DNA of 64,000 nucleotides from Crossaster papposus (lineage: Eukaryota; Echinodermata; Asteroidea; Velatida; Solasteridae): contig JBAIAA010000659.1 in NCBI GenBank assembly GCA_037893245.1, positions 496,001 through 560,000 on the forward strand. The letters are read 5' to 3'. Below are positions 21,347 through 35,000 of this stretch, piece after piece. Made by a program: the position numbers and the translations under genes. The notes below the pieces were generated by a model. The model did no database searches and was not told the origin of the DNA. It saw only the letters and a list, made by a program, of their open reading frames with translations. How positions within the stretch are numbered: the first letter of the stretch is position 1; each line of letters starts with the position of its first letter.

Positions 21347-21825
21347 AAGAAATCTGATACATTTTTTTGTAGCTTGATAAAATTACCTCCCTATACCCTC
21401 TCCCCTCCCCCCCTCTCTCCCTCCCCCCCTCTCTCCCTCCCTTCCCCCGGGAAAATAAAAATGAGGCAACAATCATAGATATGATTAATACACATTTGGT
21501 AAAAACAATGTTAAAACTGTCAGAGGGCAAATTTTCCTTTTCTCCTATCTCTCTTTTTTTTTCTGAATAAACGAATTTGTGATTTATTAAAGAAAATAAT
21601 TTTGTAAAAAAAAAAATGATTATGGACTCTTTGTTGTCATCAAATAATATTGTTTAAACATCTATGCTTTTTTAGGCAAAAAACTTGAAAATGTAGGCTT
21701 GACAAAGTTGGGCTTGCTTGCTAATTGTCATATTGGACATAATGCTCAAAAAATTTTCCTCCAAAAAAGGGAAACTGACGGTGTAATTAATACTATTTGG
21801 AAAATTTTACAAAGAAATTTACTTG
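21347..21825. other. Intergenic, C/T-rich tract then AT-rich DNA
   Basis: 21390-21450 is a CCCTCTCTCC-type polypyrimidine stretch. Nothing coding is supported. Confidence 0.5.
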
Positions 21826-21826
21826 A

Positions 21827-21892
21827 GCAGGGTTTGAACAAGCACCCTGTGAATTTACGTTCTGGTGTTCTACCAATTGAGCTATCAAGCCC
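21827..21892 (-). mobile_element. tRNA-derived SINE fragment or tRNA pseudogene
   Basis: On the minus strand, TGATAGCTCAATTGGTAGA is a good A box with a D-arm and GTTCAAACCCTGC a good B box about 40 bases on. The acceptor stem cannot be closed and the anticodon arm is irregular, so a functional tRNA is unlikely. Confidence 0.55.
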
Positions 21893-23013
21893 TATGTTAG
21901 CAGTCCACCAAATTAGTATCTTTGTTAGGTCGGGGTCGGGACATTAGTCAGAAGCCACAATCCCCCAAAATGTGACTCGCTCTGCGAAAAATGAGTCTGA
22001 TGTCGCAAAATACATTTTTACGTAAAAGGCTGTTTATTGTCTCGGAGGTGATTTTTCTTTCAACAAACAATATTTTTGTTTTAAGGCATTTTGGTTTCTC
22101 CGACACCTATATTTTCAGATCTGATCGATTGAAAGATTGTTTTGATCCCTAAATTAAATTGAATATAGGTTTTGTCATTCTCTTATCATAGCATCTGATC
22201 ATGGAGCAATGAACTAGATTATTGCTCTATGATCTGAGGAAGCACTACAATTGTAAAACTTCATTTCTTTTCAAAGACATTTTTAATATAACTGAGAAAA
22301 CGAAAATGTCCCAAAATTGTAAAAGACCAATGCACAGAGTTGTGCCATATATCCAATGGAAGCTTATTTCCTGTTTTTTTCTGACCAACTGTAAACTAAA
22401 ACACATTTTTAACACAGACTCATTTTTGCAGAGTGGATCACAAATGTGTAAGGTTTCAGTCTGTAAGTTTGCGTATTATCTTTTTTGGTACCAAATTAAA
22501 ATTAAAAGAAAAAAAATGTATCAACTATTGGGACAAAATAAATCACTTCGTTCAATAATTTGGTCGCCTTTTAATTTTCGTTTTGTTCTGGACTAGACTC
22601 GACTCGAGCGTTATCAATTTCAGGCTTCACAAATCGCAATACCGCCCTCACTTGGCACCACAAATGTCCCCCATTTTTGTGAAATAAATTAATGCCGCTC
22701 GTAACGCGCGATCCACACACTTTTAAGTTAAAACTTATATATAATAAATATAAATATATATACAAAAATATACAAAAATATATAATAAGAGAACTTAATA
22801 AAGTCCAATTAGTAGATCCTTAAACAAAGTGTGTCTCACAATTAATCAGCTCTAGGTGAAACTTTAAAAAAATCAAAATTTCGAATTTTTCAGCTGCACT
22901 TGTTTAAGCTGCCGATGAGGGCGCTTTCCGTGACGCATGCTTCATTTTGAAGCTCGTTGAATTGGATCGAGGTACCGGTACGGTGCGTCAAGAACTTTCG
23001 CCGTTTTTTCATC
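21893..23013. other. Intergenic between ING3 and SRPK, including SRPK upstream region
   Basis: AT-rich, with an (ATATA)n-like stretch near 22737-22790. The last about 120 bases before the SRPK start are less AT-rich and contain GTGACGCATGC and GGTACCGGTACGG; a promoter here is inference. No other exon was recognised. Confidence 0.45.
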
Positions 23014-23029
23014 ATGAGTTCTCGAAAAG
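23014..23029 (+). CDS. SRPK: SRPK exon 1 (coding part)
   Basis: ATG in ATCATGAGT encodes MSSRK plus one base; donor GTATTT. Chosen because exon 2 continues in phase with the SRPK1-like N terminus. Confidence 0.85.
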
Positions 23030-26000
23030 GTATTTCTTTTTTCCAGCTTATTCCCACTAATGAAATTCCAGGTTTATAAATTGAGCAACTCTTGATGTTC
23101 TCGTTTTTGTTTTTCAGTGATGGCGATACAGGCAAGAAAGAAGCGAAAACCACCAAAGAACCGACAGAAAAAGAGCGGACCGGCAGCCGTGTCAAAGTGC
23201 GTATAATCAGAAATGAAAATAGGCTTAAAATATAACGTTAGTCCGAGTAAGCTAGGTACTTACCTTGCTTACTAACTTACTTATCTGACGATTGTAAGGT
23301 CCTAGCCGCAGTGGTCCCTTCACATTTAAATCAAATCCCACTGTGCTATTAATTGTTGCCCCCAAAACCCCCCCCCCCCCCCCCCTCAAAATTCACCCTC
23401 AAAATTAACCTCAAAATGGCCACAAAATTATACTCGATAAGCCATCACTTGGAGAGACCAGTAACACATCGTACTCGTAGATTAAAACTAAGATAGCCAA
23501 CTAAGGTTTACTTACGATTCGGATGGACAAAATTCCACTTCTGAACGGAAGGCATGCTACTGCTGGCATCGCGTTGCAAAGTACATGTCCATGAAGAAAA
23601 TGAGATATGTTGTAACATTGGTGGCATGTTTCTGTCACGAAACCCCCCCCCCCCCCCCCCTCCCCACTCCTGACTTCTCCTCCTAGCCCACCCCCTTAAT
23701 TACCCCCCATTACAGTACCTCTCTTAACCATTCACCGAGCCGAGACGTGGGATTATTTTTAACGAAACTCGATCCGAGGCGGGTTCAAGCCAATGGTATC
23801 GGGAAGCACACCCACGCATTTCCGGCCTTGCTCGCTGCTGACAGTGAAAGACATTTCGGGTCTTGCTTGTCACGTGTTTATGCGTCATGTGTTTTGAATC
23901 TCGGACAAACGTTGCGTGTATATACGTCCTCTGGTGTGAATTGGTTAACCCCCCTCACCTCTCTTGACCAGTTCGCGCCGGGATTATTTTAACATCACCG
24001 AGCCGAGGGGCGGGATTATTTTTAACAAAACTCGATCCGAAGCGGGTTCAGGCCGATATTGCCGGGAAGCACAGCACACCCACGCATTTCCCACACCCAC
24101 GCACCCATGTCATCGGCGCGAACTGGTTAACCAGTTCGCGCCGGATAACGTATATAAACGCAAAGTTTCCCCAAATTCAAAACGGATGACGCATAAACAC
24201 GCCAAGTTCAAGTTCGGAAATGTCTGTCAGCAGCGAGCAAGGCCGGAAATGCGTTGGTGTGCTTCCCGGCACTATCGGCCTGAACCCGCTTCGGATCGAG
24301 TTTCGTTAAAAATAATCCCGCCCCTCGGCTCAGTGATGTTCAAATAATCCCGGCGCGAACTGGCTAATAACCCCTCTTGTCCTCTTATTTATTCCTTTTC
24401 CTCTTAATCTCTCTTACTTAAGCCGCGTTCGCATTGGACTTAATATTGTCAAATGTTACGGTACGTGATTGTCAAAGTTCACGGTGTTAAATCCTCCGCT
24501 AGAAGCTTGGGCCTGTAGATCTTACGGTTGCGGATGGTAAAATGGACAATTTGACAATGTTACCGCCTGTCCGCATTGGATTTAATTTGGTTAAGTTATC
24601 TGTAGGTTTTACAAAAAAAAAGTCCAATGCGAACGCGGCTTTAGTTTACCCCTTTCCAGAATGACTAATGTCACCTGGAGGTTAGAATCATTAAGGCCAA
24701 ATAAAAAAACCAAAACATGTTTAGCGTCACCGCCCTCTTTTTGTGAACAAAATGATCAATTTTATTATCTTTAAAAAAAAAGAGAAAACAAAAAAGAGAA
24801 TAAAATTTTAAGATCGTATTTTAGACTTTAGCGTCACTGTGTACATGCTCTGGAAATATGTGACCCAGCACGAGTAAATGAGACACTTTGCGGCAAAAAT
24901 AAAAATTGAGATTTTGATTTCATCATTTAAAGCTTGTTTAGCTTTAAATGATTGAAATCAAAATCTCAAATTTTATTTTTGCCTCAAAGTGTCTCATTTA
25001 CTTGTGCTGGGTCATACATGTATATGTTTTCTAATAGGAAGGCTAGGGTGTGACGTGTATGGTGCATACATGATTGACCCACATGAATTTTGATTTTTAA
25101 TCGTGGGTGAGCCATGTTTTAATTACAAAAAAGAAGATAGGGTGTGACATGTTCACTACATGACCAGCATTAAAATGTGTCGGGCGGCAATTAAAAAACA
25201 TTAACATGTTGGTTTTTTTTTGGGGGGGGGCCTAATATTAATCTTTACAACAGGTGAGTTTTTCCAATACAACAGTATTTTGGTTTTTTACTTTTTGGAT
25301 AGTTGCAAATGGTATATTCCACCTTAACCATCAGGCCATTTCTGCACCAACCATGCAATATCTAAGTATTACGAGCATTAAGCATCAATGTAGAATTTCC
25401 AAAAATCTGTGTTATGTACTGTACATTGTATTCTAAACCAGTAGAACAAGACAATAATAGTCTCATTGTCAACAAAACAGGAATCGCTTCTGTCCTGTTC
25501 TGACGCATACAGTTCGTACACATTTCCTGGTTATTCATACGGTACAACAGTACATGTACACATGTTGTAGCGATAGTATTTTCCTGAAATACTAGAACCA
25601 AGCTTCCAAGCTTACGGAAATCTGTAAAATATGTTAGGAACTGAATCTTGAGATGTGCTTACTCAAGTTGTGCATACATGTACATGTAGTACAGTAGTTA
25701 TTACAGTGTTTTGTATTTTTTCACAGAAATGTTAAGAATACCGTTACTGACTTAACATACATACCGGTATGTACGCACGTGTAGATTCAATGAAAATCTT
25801 ACGGTCAACCATTGCCATCTTCAAAATATGTTAATGTGTAATCCAAATGTTATTTTTCACCCGACAGCCAATTGTTTTTACATTGTCAAAGTTTTTGACA
25901 GGACAAAATTTGCCCTTTTGGTATTTTCTGTCGTGATTTCTGTTTTTGGTATTACCATTTACAGTAATGCGGATTGTGTCTGTGTTTTCAAGAAAAATAT

Positions 26001-29000
26001 GATTCGTGCTGATGTACATCAAAGAAAAATGTTGAGTTAACGAAAATGGAAAGAAAAAGAAAGACATGAGTAAAGGTTGGAAGGTTGAAAAGTACAGTGA
26101 ACTTTGAAGTACCAGCTTGACATGCAATTACCGGTATAATTGTAATGGGTGGATGGTATACATGCAGTACAGTACATGTACCGGTACCGGTAGCGTACAT
26201 CAGAGGAGGGTCACACTGTTTGGGTTTTCTGTGTAGAGCATTGATCCACATGTTGTGCATTGTTAACCCTGACCTCCCAGGCTATCGCACTAGAAAGCAT
26301 ACCAAACCTAACAAACGTCAACAGCTCACAGAGGTTCAGTAATTACTGATACACTGTTCACAGTATTAAACTTTCCATGCAGTGATCTGCCCTCATAGAC
26401 GTACTTGTAGAGTTAACAAGTTTGCGCCAGGATTATTTTGACATCACCGAGCCAACGCGCAGGATTATTTTTGACGAAACTCGATCCGAGGCGGGCTCAG
26501 GCCGATAGTATCGGGAAGCACACCCACGCATTTCCGGCCTTACTCGCTGCTGACAGACATTTCCGGCCTTACTCGCTACTGACAGACATTTCCGGCCTTG
26601 CTACATGTAGTGTCGTATTGATGCGTCATCCGTTTTGAAACTGGGGAAAACTTTGCGTTTATATGCGTCATCCGGCACGAACTGGTTATGCTCTTTTCCG
26701 TTAACATTGATTTGTTTATAATGCATTATGTAGCTCAATTGGGTGCTTTCCAGGATGAAATAATCCTTTAAGATATAAACTTTGTGAGTTACATGCTTAC
26801 ATTGTATTTGTATAATTTGAGTTTATGGGTGCAGTCCGTACATGTACACCAGTACCAGCAGACCAGAACTGGTGAATTGGGGTTGGGTAATACACCCTAC
26901 ATGTATCTTGTCATGTGTAGGTGGTTTTATTCATTGTAATTAAATGTTGTTTGTTCAAAGTTTACTGACCCGCGTCATTTTAGTTCAATGCCATGTCTGC
27001 AGACAATACTGTACAAAATTACAAAAAACTTGACAATTTATGTACATTACATACAATATTTAATGTACAGGTATTATGTTCAAGTCACATTTTGATAATG
27101 GATGCACAACTTATACTGTATGTCTATCAAAGTTAAAAGAAACGAGACCACAAAATTGAAGAAAATCAATTAACCCTCGCAAAATGTAAATTGTCTCCAT
27201 TCAAGTTGGCACTGAACTTTATGCACAATCATTAATCCATTCTCTACATGTATTTTCCTACTAACCTTTTTTTTTCTTTCTCCAAATCATCTGAAACGAA
27301 TCCGTACTGTAATTCCTCCAGTGCCTCGCAGCCTTATACCAAGTACTCTCTCTGCTATTAGTCTTTCCGAGAATTAATTGCTCTGCTAGGAATTTGATCC
27401 TTGTCTCAATATTGTGTCTGCCATTGTAGTAATTATACAAGGAAAGCACGTTATGGGTGTGCGTGTGTGTGCATGTACATGTATACTGTACCGGTATGTA
27501 CTGTATCTAGTACAGTATTGACGGGTACCGAATATATTTTAAAGGTATACACCATTTTCAAACATCAACAAACAAAACTACTTGATTATTATGATACTTG
27601 AAGTTAAACTAAACAGTCTCAAGCATCCTGTGAAATCACGCACGGCACCTGATGTGATGTAGTTAAATTCAAGAAAAGAGAAATTTTGTATCAATTTGTT
27701 AAAACCTGACTATTGTCAAACACTGTCCTCAATTTATTGATTTCGTCTAAAGGAAGTCAAGGAACCATACTGCAAGACAAGCACTTTTTTTCTTGGTTTT
27801 TTCCAGCTTCTATGAACACAAAACTTTAAACAGATCCGCATCACAAAACTTACTATAAAATATGAATCCCTAACCCATCAATTTTCAAACATTACAGCGA
27901 AAGCAAATGCTAACAAATACTTTGTCTAAAGGAGCACAAGTGCATAGTGTGCATAAATTAATATACATGTGATGGGGAAAAAACCAATATACAATTTATA
28001 TGTAAATTCTCCGATAGCACACAAATTTCTTGTTAACGCTTCTGCTAATTACATTCTCTTGTTTATTTAAATACATGTACAAAAATGTTTACGGAATCAC
28101 CAACCAGTTGATAATGTACCGTACATTAGAAAATGCACCTAGAGAAAAAAGCACAAATATGTGGCAGTCTGTCTGGTAGCTGAATTTCCTTATTTTAATA
28201 ACCAAATGTTGAAACACAAGCTTCGTCTGCCATAAGGCATTTCTGAAGATTGCAGACGTCTAGTTGAAGTTTGGGTGTACCCTAATATTAATGTTCAGGC
28301 AGTATTTCACAGAGTGCTGTGCTTTACGATGTACGTGTATCTGTATGTCGTTCGGCCTCGCTAGTGCATGTATATCATCCATTATTATTGCCTGCCTGAG
28401 TCGCTGCTCGGTCTTAATCGAGCGAGACAGTGTATTATCATACCGGGGTACCCTGTGGAATAAGCCTGTTTCTCTCCCGCGACTGCACTTATCACGAGGA
28501 CAGTACGACTAGAAAGCAGAGAAACACCCTGAAATCTTGTTTATACTTCCTCTCCTTTTACGGGGAGAGAAAATGCAGGAGGAACTGGTTTGCTTGATTT
28601 GAATTTTGATTTAGTCAGCTTTGGTTTGAAATTATGCCGCACGTTAATTCCTGTTCTGGCATGTTACAGCTAGAGTCTCGCTCCGTGTACGACTGGCGTC
28701 TCAACTGTTCCCGTCCACTTCTTGAGCGGTGAGTCAGTTGATGGAATTATACAGTGTTTGCCCCTACATGCTTTCCGTTGGGCGTAAAGTAGGAATATAT
28801 TGACTAGGCTTTGCACATGTATACTGGCTGATAGCTTGTACATAACCTGTACAGTGTAGTTGGTTGATATTTATTTATTTGATACATGTACATTTAGTGA
28901 ATGCCAATCGTAATATTATATTTTTCCTACCGAACAAGTACACATGTTGTAGATCATGTACCGGTACATGTATGCGTTGAATGCTATGTACATGTACCGG

Positions 29001-32000
29001 TACATGGATACATCTAATTGCTCGACTATTATTATTATCCCAGTTTAGCAGGCCATTTGATCACTTCTGATGATGCAGAAAACAGTGTCTTCTGTTCTCT
29101 TAACCTCTCAGGTTTAGCCCCATGGATGGAGAGAGGTAATTTTATTGTAGTAAAGTATCTTGCCCAAGAACACACAGGCTTCATCTTGGGGTCAAACCAT
29201 ACATTTGTGCACAATAATTTGTGCATTTTTCATTGGGAGAGGGAAAGGTGATATTATACCTTAATCCTAATGTCCTAAGCATTACATTTAGCTCAAGAAC
29301 TCAGTACAATAGAATAATATTTTGTTGTATCAATTAGGTCTTTCTATAACTGATGATTAAGTGTAATGACAGCAGTGTAAGAGAAATCTGCAAAATGTGT
29401 ATTATACATACGCAGTGAAGGTGCGAAATACCGTACCCTCTGGAGACATGAACACAATGTGTACAATGGAGATAAAACGTCTCCGGAGGGTAAATTTCTA
29501 TAGATGAATAGGTCTCCACTGGGAATTTCACGAATTAGATTTTTGGATTTTACTTAAATTACTCAAAAACTAGGATTAGGATGTGGGTTAGGGTTAGTGT
29601 TTGGGTTAGGGTATAATATAGGGTATATTGGGTCGAAATTTCAACCCAGGAAAAAAATTATGGTTAAAATGGGAGCATTTTGAAAAACGTGCTCGACTTT
29701 CTAACCATTTTGTACACGAGAACAAAGCCATGTCTCCACAGTGATACAAAAATGCGAATATGTGTACACGTACGTGTTACGCAGTGTGAAAAATGTTCTA
29801 AATACATGGGTATACACGTATTTTGTGAAAAAGCTTGTGGAGACCTTTACAACTATAGAAATTACCGTGTAGACGTATTCATTCCCATTGTCATTATTGT
29901 GTTCACGTCTCCGCAGGGTACCGTATTTTCCTCCATGCACAGTTGCATCAGTACAATACATGTACCGTATGTGAAGATATACATGTTATGTTGTTATTCA
30001 GATAATTAAATAAATGTTAATCATTTTTGGTTAAAGTATTTGTATATACACGTGTACCGGTATGTAGAATGCCTAAGCATACATTATACACATGTGTATG
30101 TATCCTTGAAGAAATCCATTAGACTACATAAACCAGCAATTGAAATTCTAATTCCTTTACTCAAATTGTAGTCTGGTCCTGTTAATAAGTGACTTGTGTC
30201 TGTTCAGTTTTAACTGTATTTTGTACATTCCTTCAGGGCCGTAGACCCAGACATGTCCTGCCCTAAACACTTTTCATAATACATTATAATTGAATTAATG
30301 AGTTCTGGCTCGCGCAATAAGCTCTCAGCGTGCTGCATGTCAGGCAATGCAGTTAAGATACGGTAGAATACCCCATTTGCAGATATCGAAAATGTTTACT
30401 AGGAAATTATTAGGAAATATCTTACTTATTTGAAAGTAAATTTTGATTGTAGGCATCCAGCAAAAGAATTTCTCTAGATATTCCTGTAATTGTTACAAAA
30501 AATTGAAAAAAAATTAAAACATCATGATCGTCGGACGTCGATCTCCCCAAAAAACCAAGAACAACATAAGAACCACTGTCTGACTTTGGTTAAAGGCGAA
30601 TGCCATTTTTCTTGCTTTTTTTTAGCATCCATGATTGTAAAACTTTGGACAGGTCAGTTAAACGATATTTACTTTAAAATACAACTCCCCAAATCCACTC
30701 ATTCCTGATAATTCAAGCAATTACCGATGGTGTATACTATCGTACAGGTCTTTAAATTATTATTATTGAATAGTGATTTAACATTTTAAAAACAGCAGTT
30801 TGGGTGGGTGGTTGGGTTCAAAACAATTTAGAAAAAACTATTGAAATTGAAAAACATTGCATATTTTGAATGGCCCCTGAGATCTTAAGAAATTCCTTAC
30901 ATGTACCCCATGTACATGTACATGTACATGTACATAATACCGGTATGGTCTGTAGGTTGTCCCCTAGCATTCCCAAAACCTCTAAATTTAAAGGTAGGAA
31001 ACACCATTGATAATTGCTAGAATTATAATGAATGGGTAGATTTTGGGGGTTGTATTTTATAGTAAACTCGTTTAACTTGACCTGTCCGAAGTTGACAAAA
31101 TCAGGGATGCTGAGAAAAATAAGAAAAACGGTGTTCGTTTTTAACCGGTGTCGGGCATTTTTTTTTTTAAATTTTTTTTTGCAATCGCATTCCGATCAGA
31201 ACAATCACAGTATATCTTGTGCAATCAATTTCCCTAGATGCCTAAAATCATACTTTAAAATAAGTAAGATATTTCTTAATACTTTGATAGTAAAATTTGT
31301 CGATGTCTGAACATACGACTTTTAAAGGTAGGACACACCATTCGTAATTGTTTGAATCATCATGAATGGGTAGATTTGGGGGTGTTGTATTTTATAGTAA
31401 ATATCGTTTAACTGACCTGTCCAAAGTTTTACAATCATGGATGCCGAGAAAAGCACGAAAAACAGCGTTTGTTTTCAACCGGCGTCGAGCAATTTTTCTT
31501 ATGTTATCTTTGTCGGCGATCGGGAATTTTTCTTTATAAAATATTATTTTTTAGAATAATTACATGATACATGTATCTAGCGCAATAATTTTGCTGGATG
31601 CCTAGAATCATTATTTACTTCCAAATGAGTAAGATATTTCTTAATAATTCGGTAGTAAATTTTTTCAATATCTGCAAATGGTGTATCCATCCTACCTTTA
31701 AGTATTTTTTTTCAACAAATAAACCATTTTTAATCCCTTTTAACAAAACTTAAATGCCCAATTACAAAGTTTTGAGGTACGGTACATGTACATGTAAGTT
31801 TTGTCACAGGAACAGGAAAAAATGCCCTACTTTGGAGTTTGGACCTTAAATTAATGACCAATGAAACATAATGCATATTTTAATCCTACTTTGCAACAAT
31901 TATTTTAGAAACTAAGCTATGCTAAGGTACATTTACAATTCATGTTTTACGCATTATGATAATGACACATTACTACAGAGTAGATTGTTCAGTGGTACGA

Positions 32001-35000
32001 TACATTGTTGATTTGAATTAGAATGTATACGTCCTCCGGCGCGAACTGGTTAATGATGTGTATCGAGTTAGGTTGGTCAGGCCAAACCGACCTGAAACAT
32101 GAAAAATAACAACCAAATCCTAACCAAAACCGATCTGAACTCTCCAAACCGACCTTGTCCCGGTAAAACAAATCATGGAAAACTGACCTGAACCAAGGAA
32201 AACCAAACCGAACCCAAGAAATGCATTTTTCAGACCATTCTTCCAATTTAAGCACTTTTAAATTGACAAGTTATCATTACATGTACTGGTATATTAAGAA
32301 TATGATCATTTACAATCCACCTGCTTATACACATATTGCACACATCTGTTTCCAGTTTAGGGATTGCATACATGTACATGTAGTTGTACCCCCTCACTGG
32401 AATGGCATGTCAGAAATGCACAGGTACATCATATCCAATCCATATTTCCCGAGGTCAATAGAATGTGGTATTTACAGTCATCTGCATGATATTTTTTTTT
32501 TTTTAAAGATCAGTCGCATTAATGTGACAAACTTTGACTAATAGACCTGAGACCTAATACCATACACTTTTCTATGGGAGCGAAGTCGGGACGCCAGACA
32601 AAGTAGGGACAGCCATGCTCATGTGAAAGCACTCGTGTAAACAAAGCGTGACGTCATTAGGTCTTGAGCCTAAAATAAGCTAAAATGTCTGACTTTTAAA
32701 CTAAGATATTTCTGGATTCTGCAGAACAAGAGCTTTCCAATGTACATGTACAGTGTATACAACACTATAGCCGTGTTCGCACTGGACTTTTTTGGGGGAA
32801 GGTTTTACTGAGACGATGGTAAAATAAAAAATGGTCAAATGTTACCACTGTTCGCACTTGGACTTTCGACACTGGAAAATTTTACCGAGACCGTGGGAGA
32901 AGTAGCCAAGCTGTCATTATAATGACTCGTGAGGGCGCTTTGTGTAACCTTTTTGCATTGACCCCAGTGTACCCATTCGCGATCGCGCGTGTTTTTTTTT
33001 CTCGATCAAATCATTGACGCCATGCCATCGTAGGTACGGTATTGCATCCGTTGTCGTGCTTTTTTTCGTCGTAAGACACGTTGACGTTCTTTATTATCAT
33101 TTGGAAATGATGCACTGGTAGCACCAATCAAACTTCCGACTGTATCAATAATAATATCTGCCATAATATTGACCAAAGGAACCCCAACTCTACGTAATCT
33201 TTTTGCAGAACCACGTGCGAATGTGATCACGATGCGCGTGCCCGCATGTAAACAATGCAAAGAGCGCATGCGCAGTGCCTTGTATAGCGTGACCTTGCAC
33301 TGGAGGGCCAGGTGGATGTTTTCCTGGGACGCTTTTACCGAGTCGCGCTGTTCGCACTGGACTTATCGTCTAGGGAAAAGTGACCAGGGACGTTTTCCCG
33401 AGCAGCAGTTGGCCGGTAGAAGTACCCACTGGACTCGGGAGAAGTACCTGAGAGGAAAACGTCCTAGGCTGTCCGCACTGGACTTAAAATGGGAAAAGGA
33501 CCCATCGTCTAGGTATGTTTTATCATTTTAAGTCCAGTGCGAACAGGGCTTAAGGGGTACTGAGTTCAGTAACGGAAATATGGACCACCAACTTTACTTG
33601 AATTCGTAATTTAAAACGGATTTGTGAGAAAAAGCCAGGCGTTTAAAAATCTTGCAGTTTGTGTGCACAGTCAACTCTTCCTTGCAGGATAAAAAAGGTT
33701 TTAGAGACATTTTACAGAACAAAAAATAGAGAAAGGTGCATGTAGCACGCGAGTTGCATACATGTAGAGATTAAGATTTACTTTTAAAAAAATGTATTGG
33801 ATTTCACCCACTGTTCTGCAAAATTGCCATTTCTGACTTTCAGCTTATTTTGTGGTGACAGGTCACAATTATACGTGTGTATATTGAAACAATCTCCAAC
33901 ATCAAAAATGAAATACATGTAAGGGGTTTCAGTTGTTAATGGTACATGTAGTATTGGTAATTGCTTGAATTATCAGGAATGGGTTAATTTAAGGATAGGA
34001 TACACCATTGGTAATTGCTTGAATTATCAGGAATGGGTTAATTTAAGGATAGGATACACCATTGGTAATTGCTTGAATTATCAGGAATGGGTTAATTTAA
34101 GGATAGGATACACCATTGGTAATTGCTTGAATTATCAGGAATGGGTTAATTTAAAGGTAGGATACACCATTGGTAATTGCTTGAATTATCAGGAATGGGT
34201 TAATTTAAAGGTAGGATACACCATTGGTAATTGCTTGAATTATCAGGAATGGGTTAATTTAAGGATAGGATACACCATTGGTAATTGCTTGAATTATCAG
34301 GAATGGGTTCATTTAAGGATAGGATACACCATTGGTAATTGCTTGAATTATCAGGAATGGGTTAATTTAAAGGTAGGATACACCATTGGTAATCGTTTGA
34401 ATTATCAGGAATGGGTTAATTTAAGGATAGAATACACCATTGGTAATTGCCTGAATTATCAGGAATGGGTTAATTTAAGGATAGGATACACCATTGGTAA
34501 TTGCTTGAATTATCAGGAATGGGTTAATTTAAAGGTAGGATACACCATTGGTAATCGCTTGAATTATCAGGAATGGGTTAATTTAAGGATAGAATACACC
34601 ATTGGTAATTGCCTGAATTATCAGGAATGGGTTAATTTAAGGATAGGATACACCATTGGTAATTGCTTGAATTATCAGGAATGGGTTAATTTAAAGGTAG
34701 GATACACCATTGGTAATCGCTTGAATTATCAGGAATGGGTTAATTTAAAGGTAGGATACACCATTGGTAATCGCTTGAATTATCAGGAATGGGTTAATTT
34801 AAAGGTAGGATACACCATTGGTAATCGCTTGAATTATCAGGAATTGCATTTGCGCAGATTGCGCAGACACAAACATTAAATGCTAATTGTGGGCGTATCG
34901 GCTTCTAAAACGTACTGTATAGAATACAAAAACAGATAAATAGGCATACAAAAGCAGTACAAAGTTTTGAGTTTTCCTTAGGTTTGTGCACAAACATGGA

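Noticed and set aside
21827-21892. tRNA gene on the minus strand
   Set aside because: A and B boxes are good but the acceptor stem does not pair and the anticodon arm is irregular; better explained as a tRNA-derived SINE or pseudogene.
28674-28731. Cryptic SRPK exon
   Set aside because: Splice-like borders exist, but a coding exon is not required by phase and the segment has no recognisable peptide; kept only as a low-confidence feature.
33965-34879. 304-residue open frame with 18-residue repeats
   Set aside because: It is the 54-bp satellite read in one frame. The unit is non-coding transposon sequence with no stop by chance, and no start context or conserved domain.
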